A stretch of 64,000 nucleotides of DNA from assembly GCA_014621425.1 (NCBI GenBank), contig JAANBB010000049.1, positions 1 to 64,000 on the forward strand, given 5' to 3'. This document shows, piece after piece, positions 22,992 to 33,295 of the stretch. The translations under genes and the position numbers were made by a program. The stretch's first letter is position 1; every line of letters begins with the position of its first letter. This stretch comes from Cylindrodendrum hubeiense (taxonomy: Eukaryota; Ascomycota; Sordariomycetes; Hypocreales; Nectriaceae). The notes under the pieces were generated by a model. That model did not search any database. It had not been told where the DNA came from and saw nothing but the letters and a program-made list of their open reading frames with translations.

Positions 22992-23702
22992 TCAGTCATC
23001 GGTTGGCAGGAAATCGTTCTGGTCCTGCTGGCCCTTCCTCGAGTACAAGGGATTGTTGGTTCTAGTGTGGTAGTGTCCCGCGAGGAAGCAGGGGCAGGCC
23101 GAGTTGAGCTCCTTGCAGCCCTTACAGAGTCTGCCCACCTTACCGGGCCAGTCCCAGTCGTCCTTGCATCCATCGGCGAACACCTTGTTACACATGCTAG
23201 AGGCCTCGGCGCGGTACTCGTCGTCGCCTCTGCTCAACTCGCCAAAGGCGTACCAGCAGTCACCAAACCGGCATTCGTTGTAGTTGGGCACAGGGGGCTT
23301 TGTGATCTTTGGAGCTCTTGTCTTTGTCTTGTTGGTGCTTTTTGGGTTCTTGGTTGTCTTTGTTGGTTTGGATCCAGTGTTGAGAGATGCCGATGGGGCG
23401 GCATGACCAGAGCCACGGGATTTGACGCAATACCATGTGTTCGCGAGGATTTTGGTGGTGCAGCCTTGTTCGCCGCCTATAGCGGGATTGATACGAAAGA
23501 ACTCGTACCAGTTGAGCTGAGCAGCGGCAATGATGGAATTGCAGTCTTCTCCTACAACGGCGAGGTGGAACTGCTCACAGGCGGGATAGGCTGGCTGGAG
23601 CATTGGACTCGGGGTGTTGATCGGGTTGGTTGCTGCCGTGACCCGAGACAACTGCCCGGAGAGGAGTGCGGCAGCAGCAAGGAGAGAAATTGAGGTCATC
23701 AT
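22992..23702 (-). CDS. Secreted single-LysM protein with cysteine-rich C-terminus
   Basis: Single exon, 236 residues from the ATG at 23702 (a second ATG follows at 23699; either works). A signal peptide spans about residues 1-24 (MTSISLLAAAALLSGQLSRV). One LysM module follows at about 42-92 (CEQFHLAVVGEDCNSIIAAA, WYEFFRINPAIGG, NTWYCV), including the Asn-Pro and terminal Tyr-Cys-Val typical of fungal LysM domains that bind chitin oligomers. A lysine/threonine-rich linker leads to a C-terminal domain of about 65 residues with nine cysteines (CRFGDCWYAFGEL, SMCNKVFADGCKDDWDWPGK, CPCF). Fungal LysM proteins act outside the cell on chitin or in masking it. Whether this one acts in host interaction or in the fungal wall cannot be told from sequence. 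Confidence 0.8.
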   Translation of the reverse strand: MMTSISLLAAAALLSGQLSRVTAATNPINTPSPMLQPAYPACEQFHLAVVGEDCNSIIAAAQLNWYEFFRINPAIGGEQGCTTKILANTWYCVKSRGSGHAAPSASLNTGSKPTKTTKNPKSTNKTKTRAPKITKPPVPNYNECRFGDCWYAFGELSRGDDEYRAEASSMCNKVFADGCKDDWDWPGKVGRLCKGCKELNSACPCFLAGHYHTRTNNPLYSRKGQQDQNDFLPTDD

Positions 23703-26015
23703 CTTTCGGGACTCTTTGACACGTGATTTGTTTGAACTCGAAGTTGGTTGGCGATGTAGAAAACAGGCTTGAGGGCGTGTTATTACATCTTGGAGTTCGG
23801 GCACGACATCTTTTATATAGTCGAGCGAGAGGAATCAATTGATCAGAGCTGGGCTCGACATCTAATCTCCAAGTTTCAGGAATATTTGTATGGTATTCAA
23901 TGGCCGTTATTGACACCCAATTGCAGAGGAAGTTGGTGTTGAGGCAAGAGAAGGATCGTCACAGCAAAGGTGAGGGCATGGTTCGGTGCTTTGAACTGGC
24001 CGGAACTGATTCAAAGGAGTGCGAAGACATACAAAGAGCTCTCTCACGCTTGAGACCAGGCTTTGAGAAGTTGAGACGATCATTGGCTCCGCGTCCAAGA
24101 ATAGATCGGGAAAGCGTCGATCAGTGGCGATGATCCGGAATCAGAACCTGGGGTCGGGCGGGAATAGCGCGTATTTTTGTACATGGAGCGATAGGCACAA
24201 TAGGCACAATAGGCACGGGGTTGCAGTTCGTTGGACGCGCAGACGCAAGATGCGCGCGCACAGCACAAGCACACGCACACGCACACGCAGGCGGGACACA
24301 GACACGGCCTCTTGTCAAATATGGTGGCGGTCAGCAGAGGAGAGAGCACATGGCAAACATGGAAGAGTTGAGACAACAAACCCACTTTGGCCACATGGGA
24401 AGGCCTCGAAGGAGGCTAGGACTCGAGGAGACAGAAAAAAAAAGAGTCGAGAACCCGGACGCCAACCAACGGCGCGTGGCCGAACCGAGACAACAGCGTC
24501 GAATCGGATCCACTGGGCTCACCTGGCGGGGGGGGTAGGGATGGAGAGCGATGGAGAAAATTAGAGCAGCGTGTGGGAGAATTGGGCTTAGGGATGGGGG
24601 CTAGAACAAGGCTGCGGCCTTCTGGACTCTGGACGCCATCGCAAGCGCCCGAACGGACAACGGCGGCCCCAGTGACAGGCGAGCGGACAGGGCCTAGCAG
24701 CCTGTGACAACAGGGCCTAGCAGCCTGTGGCAGCAGGGCCTGGGAGGGCAGAACCCGATGCTGCCAAGGAAACGGGGCAGCGGCGGGTGAAGGGCAAGCC
24801 CCCCCTGTCGCCGTGCGCCGGCCAATCATGGGGCGCCGCCATCGACGCATTCCCCTCCGTAAGATGTAGCCTTGCGGTCCTGACCACATCGTATGATGTT
24901 TGGACAGGAAGTGGACTTTTCTGCTGCTATGTACTCCAGGGATCAGGGCCGGCCCCTGGGGCGACAGACAGCCATGCTCAAAGTCACGCCATTGCGGCCG
25001 ACAAACATCACGACCTCTTCGTCTTCCCGGCAGTGAGAAGGAAACCCCCCGTACACCCTGCCGCCGCTGCTGTCGCTGCTGTCGTTGCTGTCCCTGCTGT
25101 CGCTGCTGCTACCGCCACCGCTGCTGCGTCTCGCAATCCAACATCCCTCCCGCAGGCCGTCTCGTCTGTCTGTTCGCCGACACACACACCCTCCACGACC
25201 CCGAGCAACGACAGAAACGGGGCTCTCCAGTCCCCTCAATCCAATCCTGCCGACTCGACACGCACGCACAGGTCGACAAGCCTTGCCCGGCCAGTGTCGC
25301 CACTGATCCCTCCCTGCCCCCCGCCGTCTGGCGTCCTGCCTCCTGCGAATTGGCCGAGCCGCATCCTGGTCCGTCGTCCTGTCGACTGATACTCCGTAAA
25401 ACCTTTCACCCTGCGATTCTGTGGTTGGGCCAACCTCATCAAATTCGACCTTTGCCCATCGTCCGCCCGGGCCGTTGCCGCTGCCATCGCCGTCGCCGTC
25501 GCCGCACCCGCCCGTTTCCGCCTCGCGACTCGAGTTAAGCTCATCCTCTAGATCTGCCATCAATCTTAACGACACCCCACCTCGCTGTCTGGTCTCCAGT
25601 CTTCCGTCTCCGGTCTCAAGTCTGCCCATCTTCAACGCCCGCCAGCCGCCAGCCATCAGCATCAGCGCCGTCGACAAATCTCTCTCCGTCGCCCGCGTTG
25701 CGTTCTACGAGACTCCCACCACCACCGCCGCGCACTGCGACCATCGCCTCACCTCCCGCGATCCTCCGCCTTGACCAAACAACTCCCTCAACACCCTCAT
25801 CGCCGTCGCGACGCCCCTTTCGATCCTCCCGAGTCCTTTCCCGAATGAGCCAGTTGGCCCGCTGAGACAATCATCCCCCGCCGCGATCCCCTCCTGCCAC
25901 CGTCGCCGCCTGCCGCGAATTGAGCCGGCGTGTGCCTTCTCCGGGCCGCTGACACGAGATCCCCCCGTCTCTGACCACATTAGGCCTCCGTGGGCCTGGG
26001 GATGCCGTGTTAGCG
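23703..26015. other. 2.3-kb intergenic region with GC-rich leader and simple repeats
   Basis: Contains the LysM promoter and the promoter/leader of the bHLH gene. Simple repeats include three tandem copies of ataggcacaa-type decamers (24190-24216), an ACRC tract (24262-24302), a tandem of about 29 bp around cagggcctagcagcctgtg (24690-24745) and an imperfect CTG/TCG triplet tract (25061-25130). Long frames at 24727-25389 and 24943-25677 (minus) arise from the GC-rich triplet bias and are rejected. A 78-residue plus frame at 23900-24133 is unsupported. Confidence 0.5.
26002..26013 (+). promoter_or_regulatory. Three-codon upstream ORF just before the bHLH start
   Basis: ATG CCG TGT TAG lies at 26002-26013, ending two bases before the main ATG at 26016. 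Such a minimal uORF would be met by every scanning ribosome on transcripts that include it and could lower translation. Seen directly in sequence; its use is inferred. Confidence 0.5.
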
Positions 26016-27696
26016 ATGGATCCGAATCTTCTCAGTTTCTTTTCGGTTCCAAATAATCAGACACTCAACCCGGTGGACCAGAATGCCGAATCGTCGGCCG
26101 GCGCCGTCCCCCAGCAGCAGCCAGATCCCACATCATGGCGGCCAACAGGATTAGATGGTGACATTGGCCTCTCCGACCGGACCTCTGCGCCGTCGGGAGC
26201 CACCATTCCCTCTTACGATAACGTCTCGACCGCCCCAAGCGACATCTCCTTTACACAGGCCCCGATGCCGTCGCCCTACGCCCAACACAAAACAGCTCTA
26301 CCCACGAGGGGACATCCGCGAAACCACCAACACCAGCGGAAAAAGGATGCGCATGAGAGGAAGCGCACCAAGGTTGATACCGAATCCGCCTTAGAGTCGC
26401 TGGACTACTGGATTCAATTTGACGATGAAGAAGCCGACAGAATGGGAAGTTTTGAGATTGACTTTTCGAAGCGTTATGACATGACGAATCAGACCAGGTT
26501 TGCATTCCCTCCCGTACTCGGAGAATCCTAAATGCTGATTGACACTTTAAGACCCGCATATGGGACGACTTCAACGACGCCAGGTCTCGGAACGGGCCTT
26601 TACGCCTCAGCACCCGCTTTCAAGGGTTCCGACTTCCTCGACGACAACGCCCTCGATAATGCGCTGTCTGATGACGAGGAAGGCTTTGACTCCATGAATC
26701 TAGAGGAGCATTTGGCCAAAATTGAGACCATGCCCCCACCAGAAGTGCCCCCGCGAGAGGGCCTCTACTCTACTCCCCTCAGTTGGGAAAGACCCGAACC
26801 GGGTCTGCGAATGGACCAACCTTTCGGGGTTGGCGAAAGCCCAGGAAGCATGGGCATGGGCATGGGAGGATATCAGCAGTCGATGCCCGGACTTGGCAAC
26901 CAAGTTAATCAGGTTTTGAGCAACGACGAGCAACGGCGCCTGCTGGCCATTGCCATGAACACTGGCCGAACACCGGCGAGCTTCATGCCCCCAAGTGGTT
27001 TCGGTTTGGGGTTCGGTGCTGGCTTGGGAACTGGTTTGCCTCCGGAGTTCAACGCCAGCATCGACTCTATTCTTGGCGTCGGGGATCAGAGCCAAAGCCA
27101 GACGCCAACACCGGCCGACAGCTCCAACACCATGCGTGCGGAAATCAAGCGCGAAACCTCCTCCAACGACGGAGGCAGCTCCGCGGCATTGAGCTCCTCC
27201 GGACACCCACTCCATCGCACTAATACGGACATGTCCGACGACAAGGGCAAGGACAAACTGAAGGCCGGGGATCGAACAGCTCATAACGACATTGAGCGAA
27301 AATATAGAACAAACCTCAAGGACAAGATTGCGGAGCTGCGCGACGCTGTACCGGCTCTGATGTCCATACCCGAGGACGGAGAAGACGACGGAGAGTCGTC
27401 TTCAAATCCACAAAGGGCCCCCAAAGTGAGCAAGGTCAGTTTACAACTACCATCCATCTGCATAACCATGCTTGTTTCGTTCCCAATAACTGACAATTTT
27501 CCAGGGGACCGTTTTAACAAAGGCCACCGAATACATCCAATACCTAGAACGTCGCAACAAGTCCATTATGAAGGAGCACCAGGAGCTCGCCCGGCGACTT
27601 CAGGCGTTTGAGCAGTTGCTCAGTGCCTCGGCCCGACAGCCGTTCCTGATGCCCAACCACAGCCGAACCCTCTTCGACCCCAGAGGGTTCTGTTGA
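26016..27696 (+). CDS. bHLH transcription factor, SREBP-like DNA-binding type
   Basis: Three exons (26016-26497, 26552-27434, 27505-27696) encode 518 residues. The N-terminal 400 residues are glycine/serine/proline-rich with acidic patches (DFLDDNALDNALSDDEEG). The bHLH begins at about residue 404 (AHNDIERKYRTNLKDKIAEL). H405, E409, Y412 and R413 match the E-box/SRE contacts, and the tyrosine is the hallmark of the SREBP class. A 25-residue acidic loop follows, then helix 2 and a leucine-zipper-like helix in exon 3 (TKATEYIQYLERRNKSIMKE). No transmembrane segments follow, unlike membrane-bound SREBP/SrbA, so this should be a soluble nuclear factor. The last intron splits the loop from helix 2. 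A tiny uORF precedes the start. Confidence 0.88.
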
Positions 27697-28336
27697 AATA
27701 GACATTGCTTTGTTCCAAGGTTACTTGGGATTGTGTATAAAATATACCCCAGAGATGATTCGTGCCGTACACACTGCTCATCCTGCTTCTACGTACATTT
27801 TTGTTTGATTTGCTTGTCGTTGTCTCGGGCTTTTGGCCTTGTGAGCTTTGGTGTATATGTGTTGTTGCGTGTGTGTATGGGGTTTCCACCCTTGCGTGCA
27901 TAATAGAGACGGGTGATGAGATGTTATATGGGCTGTTTATTTTATTAGATGCGAGGGTTGTGTTTCACAGCTTATCTGGGGCTAACAAGGGGTTGTGTTG
28001 TTGGGGGTTGAACTTCAGGTGAAGGTACCCACCCTAAAGCGATGACTTGTCATGAGCTATACAGAGTCTATGATTGGCGACTAGAACTATACCTAGCAAC
28101 GTTGCTTTGGTTATGGAATGATCTATTTTTCACTCGATACGATACTTGCTCGATCGGACAATTCGTATAATCCTGGCAGGTGTAATTTAAACTCGCGGTG
28201 TGTTGCAAGTCTGTGACACTATGTACCGGAACTGAGAAAAATGTGTCATGAATAGAGATCATGGATTGCTCCGTCATGATGTACTTTTACTTACACGGTT
28301 ATTTACACTTTTACGTCTATTTAGTCATTGTACATA
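27697..28336. other. Convergent 3' region, bHLH gene and ICP55
   Basis: 640 bp, T- and G-rich, between two stop codons facing each other. Short frames on both strands have no features. Confidence 0.5.
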
Positions 28337-29945
28337 TCATCGTAAAGCCTCAATATCGGCGACCTCTTTTACGGCCTCAGTAGTGAGAACATATGGTGAT
28401 TCGTCATCAACACACACGCTGTCCTCGATGCGGACGCCCATGCCCCTGAACGCCGCAGGCCACCTCTCATCGTTGGGAACATAGATGCCTGGCTCGACAG
28501 TGACGCAGTGACCACGGCGCAGGATCTCGCGGCGGCTGTAGCCAGGGCAGTCATGCACGTCGAGGCCGATGTAGTGGCCGACGTGGTGGGGGAACAGCTG
28601 GTCGATACTGCTCATGGACACGTTGAAGCCAATGGCGCGCAGCTGATCTACAAGGCCGCGGGCAGTGATGTTGTGGATGTCTTCTAGAGACATACGGGCG
28701 CTTGCGCGACACAGGGCGACGCTCGTGCGTTGGACCTTGAGGACAGCCTCGTAGAGATCGCGCTGGGCGGTGGTGAATTTGCCCGAAGCGGGCCACGTGC
28801 GTGAGATGTCGGTGATGTATGTACCGTATTCGCCGCCTGCGTCAATGAGGATGAACTCGTTCTCGTTGAAAGTGCTGTTGTTAACAGTGTAATGGATGCA
28901 GTTGGCGCGCTCGCCGCCGGCGACGACGGGGATGTAAGCCGGGCCGTCGCACCCGTTGACGACGAACTGGTAGTCCAGGAATGCATGCAAGTCCTTCTCG
29001 CGCTTCCAAGGCTGGCGCATGGCGTCGGTGATGGCGCGCCCAGAGATCTGACCCGCGAGGCGCATGTTGGCGACCTCGGCGGGGCTCTTGATGACGCGGA
29101 GCTTGTTCATGACGGAGAATAGTGGCGTTCGCGTGGGTCGGGACTCGCGACCGGAGAAGAAGCGCAACAGCCAGTTGGCGGCATTATTCTTGGAGGGCTG
29201 GAAGTCGGCGTAGACGAGTTTGGCCTTTTCAAGCAGTTTGGGGAGGAGGGACTCGGCCTCGTCGATGGAGTGCGCCTCGTCGGCGTTGAAGACGTCTCGG
29301 GCTGCCTCAATGCCGTTGCGGTAGCCGGACCACTGCTCATCGCGGGGGTTCTTGGGCTTGACGAACAGCTTGAAGGCGTAGTCACCCAAGTTAGGCCCCG
29401 TCTTCTCGATAATGGCAATGGCATCGCCCTCTTGCCAGCCCGTGAGGTAGAGGAAGTTGGACTCTTGGCGGTAGGGATGGAATACGGCGCCAGACTTGTA
29501 TTGGAGGGAAGCGGCATGCAGCACGGCTACGCTGCCTTCGGTCATGGAGTCGGCGAGGGCGGCGCGGCGGTCGGCATATTCCTGGGCCGTGATACCGGGC
29601 GTCACTGGAAGGGAGACTCGTCAGCAGGGAGTCGCGCGGGCTAGCATTGGCCTCATGGGATAAGGGAGACGAACGCTCGCCAGGTTTTAGGATGTGCGGG
29701 TGCGTCTCATAGACGGGCTGGCCGAATCGCAACTCGGCAGCGGGAACGGAGGTGGCATAGCACCGGTGGTTTGCTGAGGACTGTCGGGCATGCGGACGTG
29801 CAGAGGCGGAGAGCCTGAAGTTGCGGGCAGCTGCGGGCGTCGTCGCTACGGTGGACGGCGCTCGTGGTCGAGGAGTTACGGTCCGGAAGGGTATGGAGGT
29901 GTACGGATCGAGGCTCCGGCGGAATGGAGCTCGAGGGAGCTTCAT
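28337..29945 (-). CDS. ICP55: Mitochondrial intermediate-cleaving peptidase Icp55 (M24 family)
   Basis: Two exons (29945-29675 and 29604-28337; donor GTTCGT, acceptor TTCCAG, 70 bp) give 512 residues. Icp55 removes one residue from MPP-processed precursors in the matrix side of mitochondria. The first about 80 residues are arginine/serine/alanine-rich with no acidic run (MKLPRAPFRRSLDPYTSIPF), as expected for a targeting signal. An aminopeptidase P N-terminal domain follows (THPHILKPGELTPGITAQEY, with the junction across the intron). The M24 catalytic domain shows the five metal ligands: two Asp in LIDAGGEYGTYITDISRTWP, His in HHVGHYIGLDVHD, Glu in VEPGIYV and Glu in GVRIEDSV. Upstream in-frame codons lack an ATG, supporting the chosen start. 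Divergent from DBF4. Confidence 0.9.
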
Positions 29946-31229
29946 TTTTAGACCTGGTGGGATTAAGTGTGAGAGACAAAGCCGGGAGATGAAAAAAGCG
30001 ACGCTGCGGAGGGGCACGGGACGAGGGGCTGGGTTTGGCACGTACGTACGAGTCTAAGTAACGCAATGCGAGGTGAAGAATTCGGGCTTCCTCTGCTCCG
30101 CACCCGGACGATAAGTGTTTTCGTGGTGGTGTCAGGACGTATCGAGATTAGATAGATCTGGCGGCGCCGGGATGCGGCTGGCTGTTCCAGGGTGGGTGGG
30201 TTTGCGGGTGACCGAGGCTACCCTCGGAGGCTACCAGGCTCTAGTCGGTGTGAGGAGGATGAATTGACCAACAACAACGGGAGACACGGTGACAGGGAGA
30301 GGAGAGGAGAGGAGGGATGCTGGAGAGGGATGATGGAAGCCAATTGTCAATGCAATGCAATGCAGCCATTCCCGCAAATGCGTAGGTGGTGCCGATTACA
30401 CGTCGGCGTGGATGATTATTTTCTTATTTTAATCTACAGAAAAATGACCATGTTCTGGTTATGTGGATGGATGGTAAAGTGTGAAGTGCATAGTAGGTAG
30501 AGAAGCGGGAGGGCAAGTCTCTGTTGACATGCTCGTGCTGCGTGCTGCGTGCTGCGTACACAAAAACAAGAGGATGGATATTCATTTCCACTTTACCCCC
30601 CCCTGCGGGCCGCCGTCGGTGGCCTGTGTTTGTGTAATCACAGACTTGTTTATCACGGCAGAGTCGCATTTTGGTCAGTTTTCGGACATGGTGCTGGTCC
30701 GGTTGCTGGTCTGCTTGGTTGGTTGCTGGTGCAGCCGCCCGGGGCCGTGCGTGTTTTTAGCAGGGCGGCCGAAGCAGGCATAGCGCTGTTGTGCCCAGCG
30801 CGAAGAGGCTCCACTTCCAGTCTCGGTCTCCAACAACACCAGTTTCCTCCCACGCAACCAGCACTGCCAACTACCACCACCACCACCAGGCCGACCGCAC
30901 AAAAACATCCGTCCTCGGTCTCTTCGGTTTCGCTCAGTGTCTTTGTCTTTGTCTTCCTCTCTCTGGTCGTCGCCTCCACCGCCGCTCATGTCTTGGTAGC
31001 AGCTTTTACCCTCTTCTCCCCCCTCCTGCCACCTCGCCAAATCGACGTGTCGCCCTCCGCGTCGCGTGCTTCTTCACGGCTCCTCTCCCCAGCTCCTCTT
31101 CCCAGCCCCTCCTCGTCACCAACCAACAACCACCACCCACGCAGCAGCAACGCTAAGCACCGCCCTGCACTCCTCTGAGTGACTCTTGCTCTGGTTTCTC
31201 CCCCCAGAGCATGTTAACGGAGTCATTTT
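29946..31229. other. Divergent promoter region of ICP55 and DBF4
   Basis: 1.28 kb between two starts. Small repeats: aggagag copies at about 30297-30313 and ATGCA tandem units at 30350-30365. The 3' half is a C+T-rich leader typical of a fungal 5' UTR. The long frame 30549-31178 is composition-driven and rejected. Confidence 0.5.
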
Positions 31230-31396
31230 ATGGCCACCATATCTCTATCACCCACGCCAGCTCCCATCTCGGCCATGTCCTCGAGACGGGGCCCGCTCAC
31301 AAACAACCCGAATGTCGCCAATTCGCCTCTGCGAGGTGCTTCCACCCTGGCCGCCTACGCCAAGCAGAAACGCTCCTACGCTACCATCCAGCGTGA
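31211..31396 (+). promoter_or_regulatory. Upstream ATG with a 61-codon frame overlapping the DBF4 start
   Basis: An ATG at 31211 opens a frame (MLTESFYGHHISITHASSHL) out of phase with DBF4 and ending inside it at 31396. If the transcript starts upstream of it, scanning ribosomes would meet it 19 bases before the DBF4 ATG. Seen in sequence; use unproven. Confidence 0.35.
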
Positions 31397-33295
31397 GGAG
31401 CCCTACGGCCAGCCTCCGCCCTTGAAAAAACAGGTTCTCGACAATGGCAGCCAGCGTGCCATGCGGTCTCCAACACGGCCGGTCCGCACCCAGGTCCTTG
31501 TCCAGCGTGGAGCTACGCGTCCTGTCGCCAAGGACCGTGTCTCAAGGACCGCCTCGACCTCGAGAAATACTCAGGATGTCGATACCGAGAAGGAGCAGTG
31601 GAAGAAGCACCATCGGGCCAAGTTCCCCAAGATGGTCTTCTATTTCGAGAGCATCCCAGATGATATCCGTGCCAGGTTAACCAAGAGAGTCACCTATCTT
31701 GGTGCTGTACGTTGTGCCCTTTCGAGAAAATATTTTACCAGCACAAGCTAACTCCCAATGCAGCGTCAAGAACCCTTCTTCTCAATTGCAGTCACCCACG
31801 TCGTCACCACCCGATCGATACCACCCGAGAGGTCTGAGGCCGAGGCTGAGCAGGAGCCTGAACAACCACAGCACCATGAGGAGCACGAGCCCGAAGAACA
31901 GCCCCAGACCATCAACCCTTCGTTGCTGGATCGAAACACAGAAGCTCGACGGAAACTTCTGTTTGAGTTCCGAAATGCACCCATGCGATCCCAGCAGCTT
32001 GATGATCCTACGAAGCGGAGTAAAGCGAGAAATAATGATGTCCTGCACAAGGCACGTGAGATGGGAAAGAAGATTTGGTCGCTGGACAAGTTCCAGACCA
32101 TGCTGTCGGTTCTTCTCGAGTCAGAGACTAGCCACGGCAACTCTTACAGTTCCAGGTCTACCGCCACCCGTGGACACTATGGAACCTCCAAGAGTGCCCA
32201 TGAGCCCAACCTGCTCCAGCTGTTGCACAACGAGCGCCTGAATGGCCCCTCTGATCGTGATCCTACTGCCGTCAACCGGGAGTTGTGTTACTTCAAGGGT
32301 CCCCACATTTACATCTGGGATATGGATGAGAAGCAAAAGCCCATGATGGTTCGCGAATATCCCAAGGTGGCTAACAAGGCCGACGGAGAGTGGCCCCAGT
32401 TCCGAAGTGTCGGCAACGGCCGTTGCCCTTTCGTGGAGGAGATCGAGGTCCCGGACAAGGAGCAGCGCCGGCAACGAGAGCAAGAAAAGGCTCGCGTTGT
32501 CAAGCGAGAAGATCCTGTCCCCATTCTGAAGCCCCCACAAATCCCAGTACTGAAGGCTGTGACAGGGAAGCGATCACTGACGGAAATGGAAGACGGTCAT
32601 AACAAGACCCGTGCCGCTGACTCCCACAGTAGATTTTCAACCCGGCCAAGGCGACCCTATCGAAGCAGAGTGGGCAGAATGCCTTTACAAGCCGTGCTGG
32701 CACCGGCCGCCTTTTTGCTGGCGAACCCGTGGCGTCTGGTGTTCAGCCGTCCAACATCACTTCGGCTATCCGCTCCCAGATGATTTCATCTACATCTGGT
32801 GTCAACGGGGCCAAGGCTGGAACCAGCAAGGAGATTCATGGTCTTCAGCGAAAGGTGCTTCAGAAGGCTGCTCCCGCATCTCATGATGTTAGCTCGCGTC
32901 GCCTGGCTGAGGTGTCGATGGATGTCGCATCTAGCAGATCGACCAATATGGGTCGACACACTTCGCGTCCTGCCGAGGTCCAAGAGGAAGAGAGCCAGAA
33001 GACCACGGAGAATAAGGAGCGAAAGACACACACGTCGTTGAAGAGCAAGAAGGATCTCAAGCCTGGATATTGCGAGAACTGCCAGGACAAGTTCCGCGAC
33101 TTTGATGAGGTGAGTTTGAATGTAATACGATGACACCTGGAATCAAGCTAACATGTCTCCTAGCACATCCTGTCCCGAAAGCACCGCAAGTTTGCCGAAA
33201 ATAACGACAACTGGACCGAGCTGGACTCTTTGCTGGTTCAACTGAAGCGAATGCCAAAGTACTCATCAGGATCGGACGAAGACGAAGGGTGGTAA
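31230..33295 (+). CDS. DBF4: Dbf4-type regulatory subunit of Cdc7 kinase
   Basis: Model: exons 31230-31706, 31764-32558, 32633-33109 and 33164-33295, 626 residues. Dbf4 activates Cdc7 to fire replication origins in the nucleus. Motif N (BRCT-like) spans the first intron (KFPKMVFYFESIPDDIRARL, ARQEPFFSIAVTHVVTTRS). Motif M is near IYIWDMDEKQKPMMVREYP and NGRCPFVEEIEV. Motif C is the zinc finger CENCQDKFRDFDEH with ILSRKHRKF, its CxxC and H-x5-H pieces joined across the last intron. The second intron (32559-32632, weak GTGACA donor, CAGTAG acceptor) is the uncertain part: the frame is open across it up to about 32620, then must shift to reach NPAKATLSKQSGQNAFTSRA. Either this intron is spliced or the copy carries a frameshift. 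Confidence 0.85.

Noticed and set aside
24727..25677. Long open frames on both strands (220 and 244 codons)
   Set aside because: They overlap on opposite strands in a GC-rich triplet-repeat region, have Arg/Gly/Ser/Pro bias and no domains; the region fits a long 5' leader.
30549..31178. 209-codon plus-strand frame before DBF4
   Set aside because: Driven by C+T-rich leader sequence (Ser/Pro/Thr runs); no features, and ends just before the DBF4 ATG.
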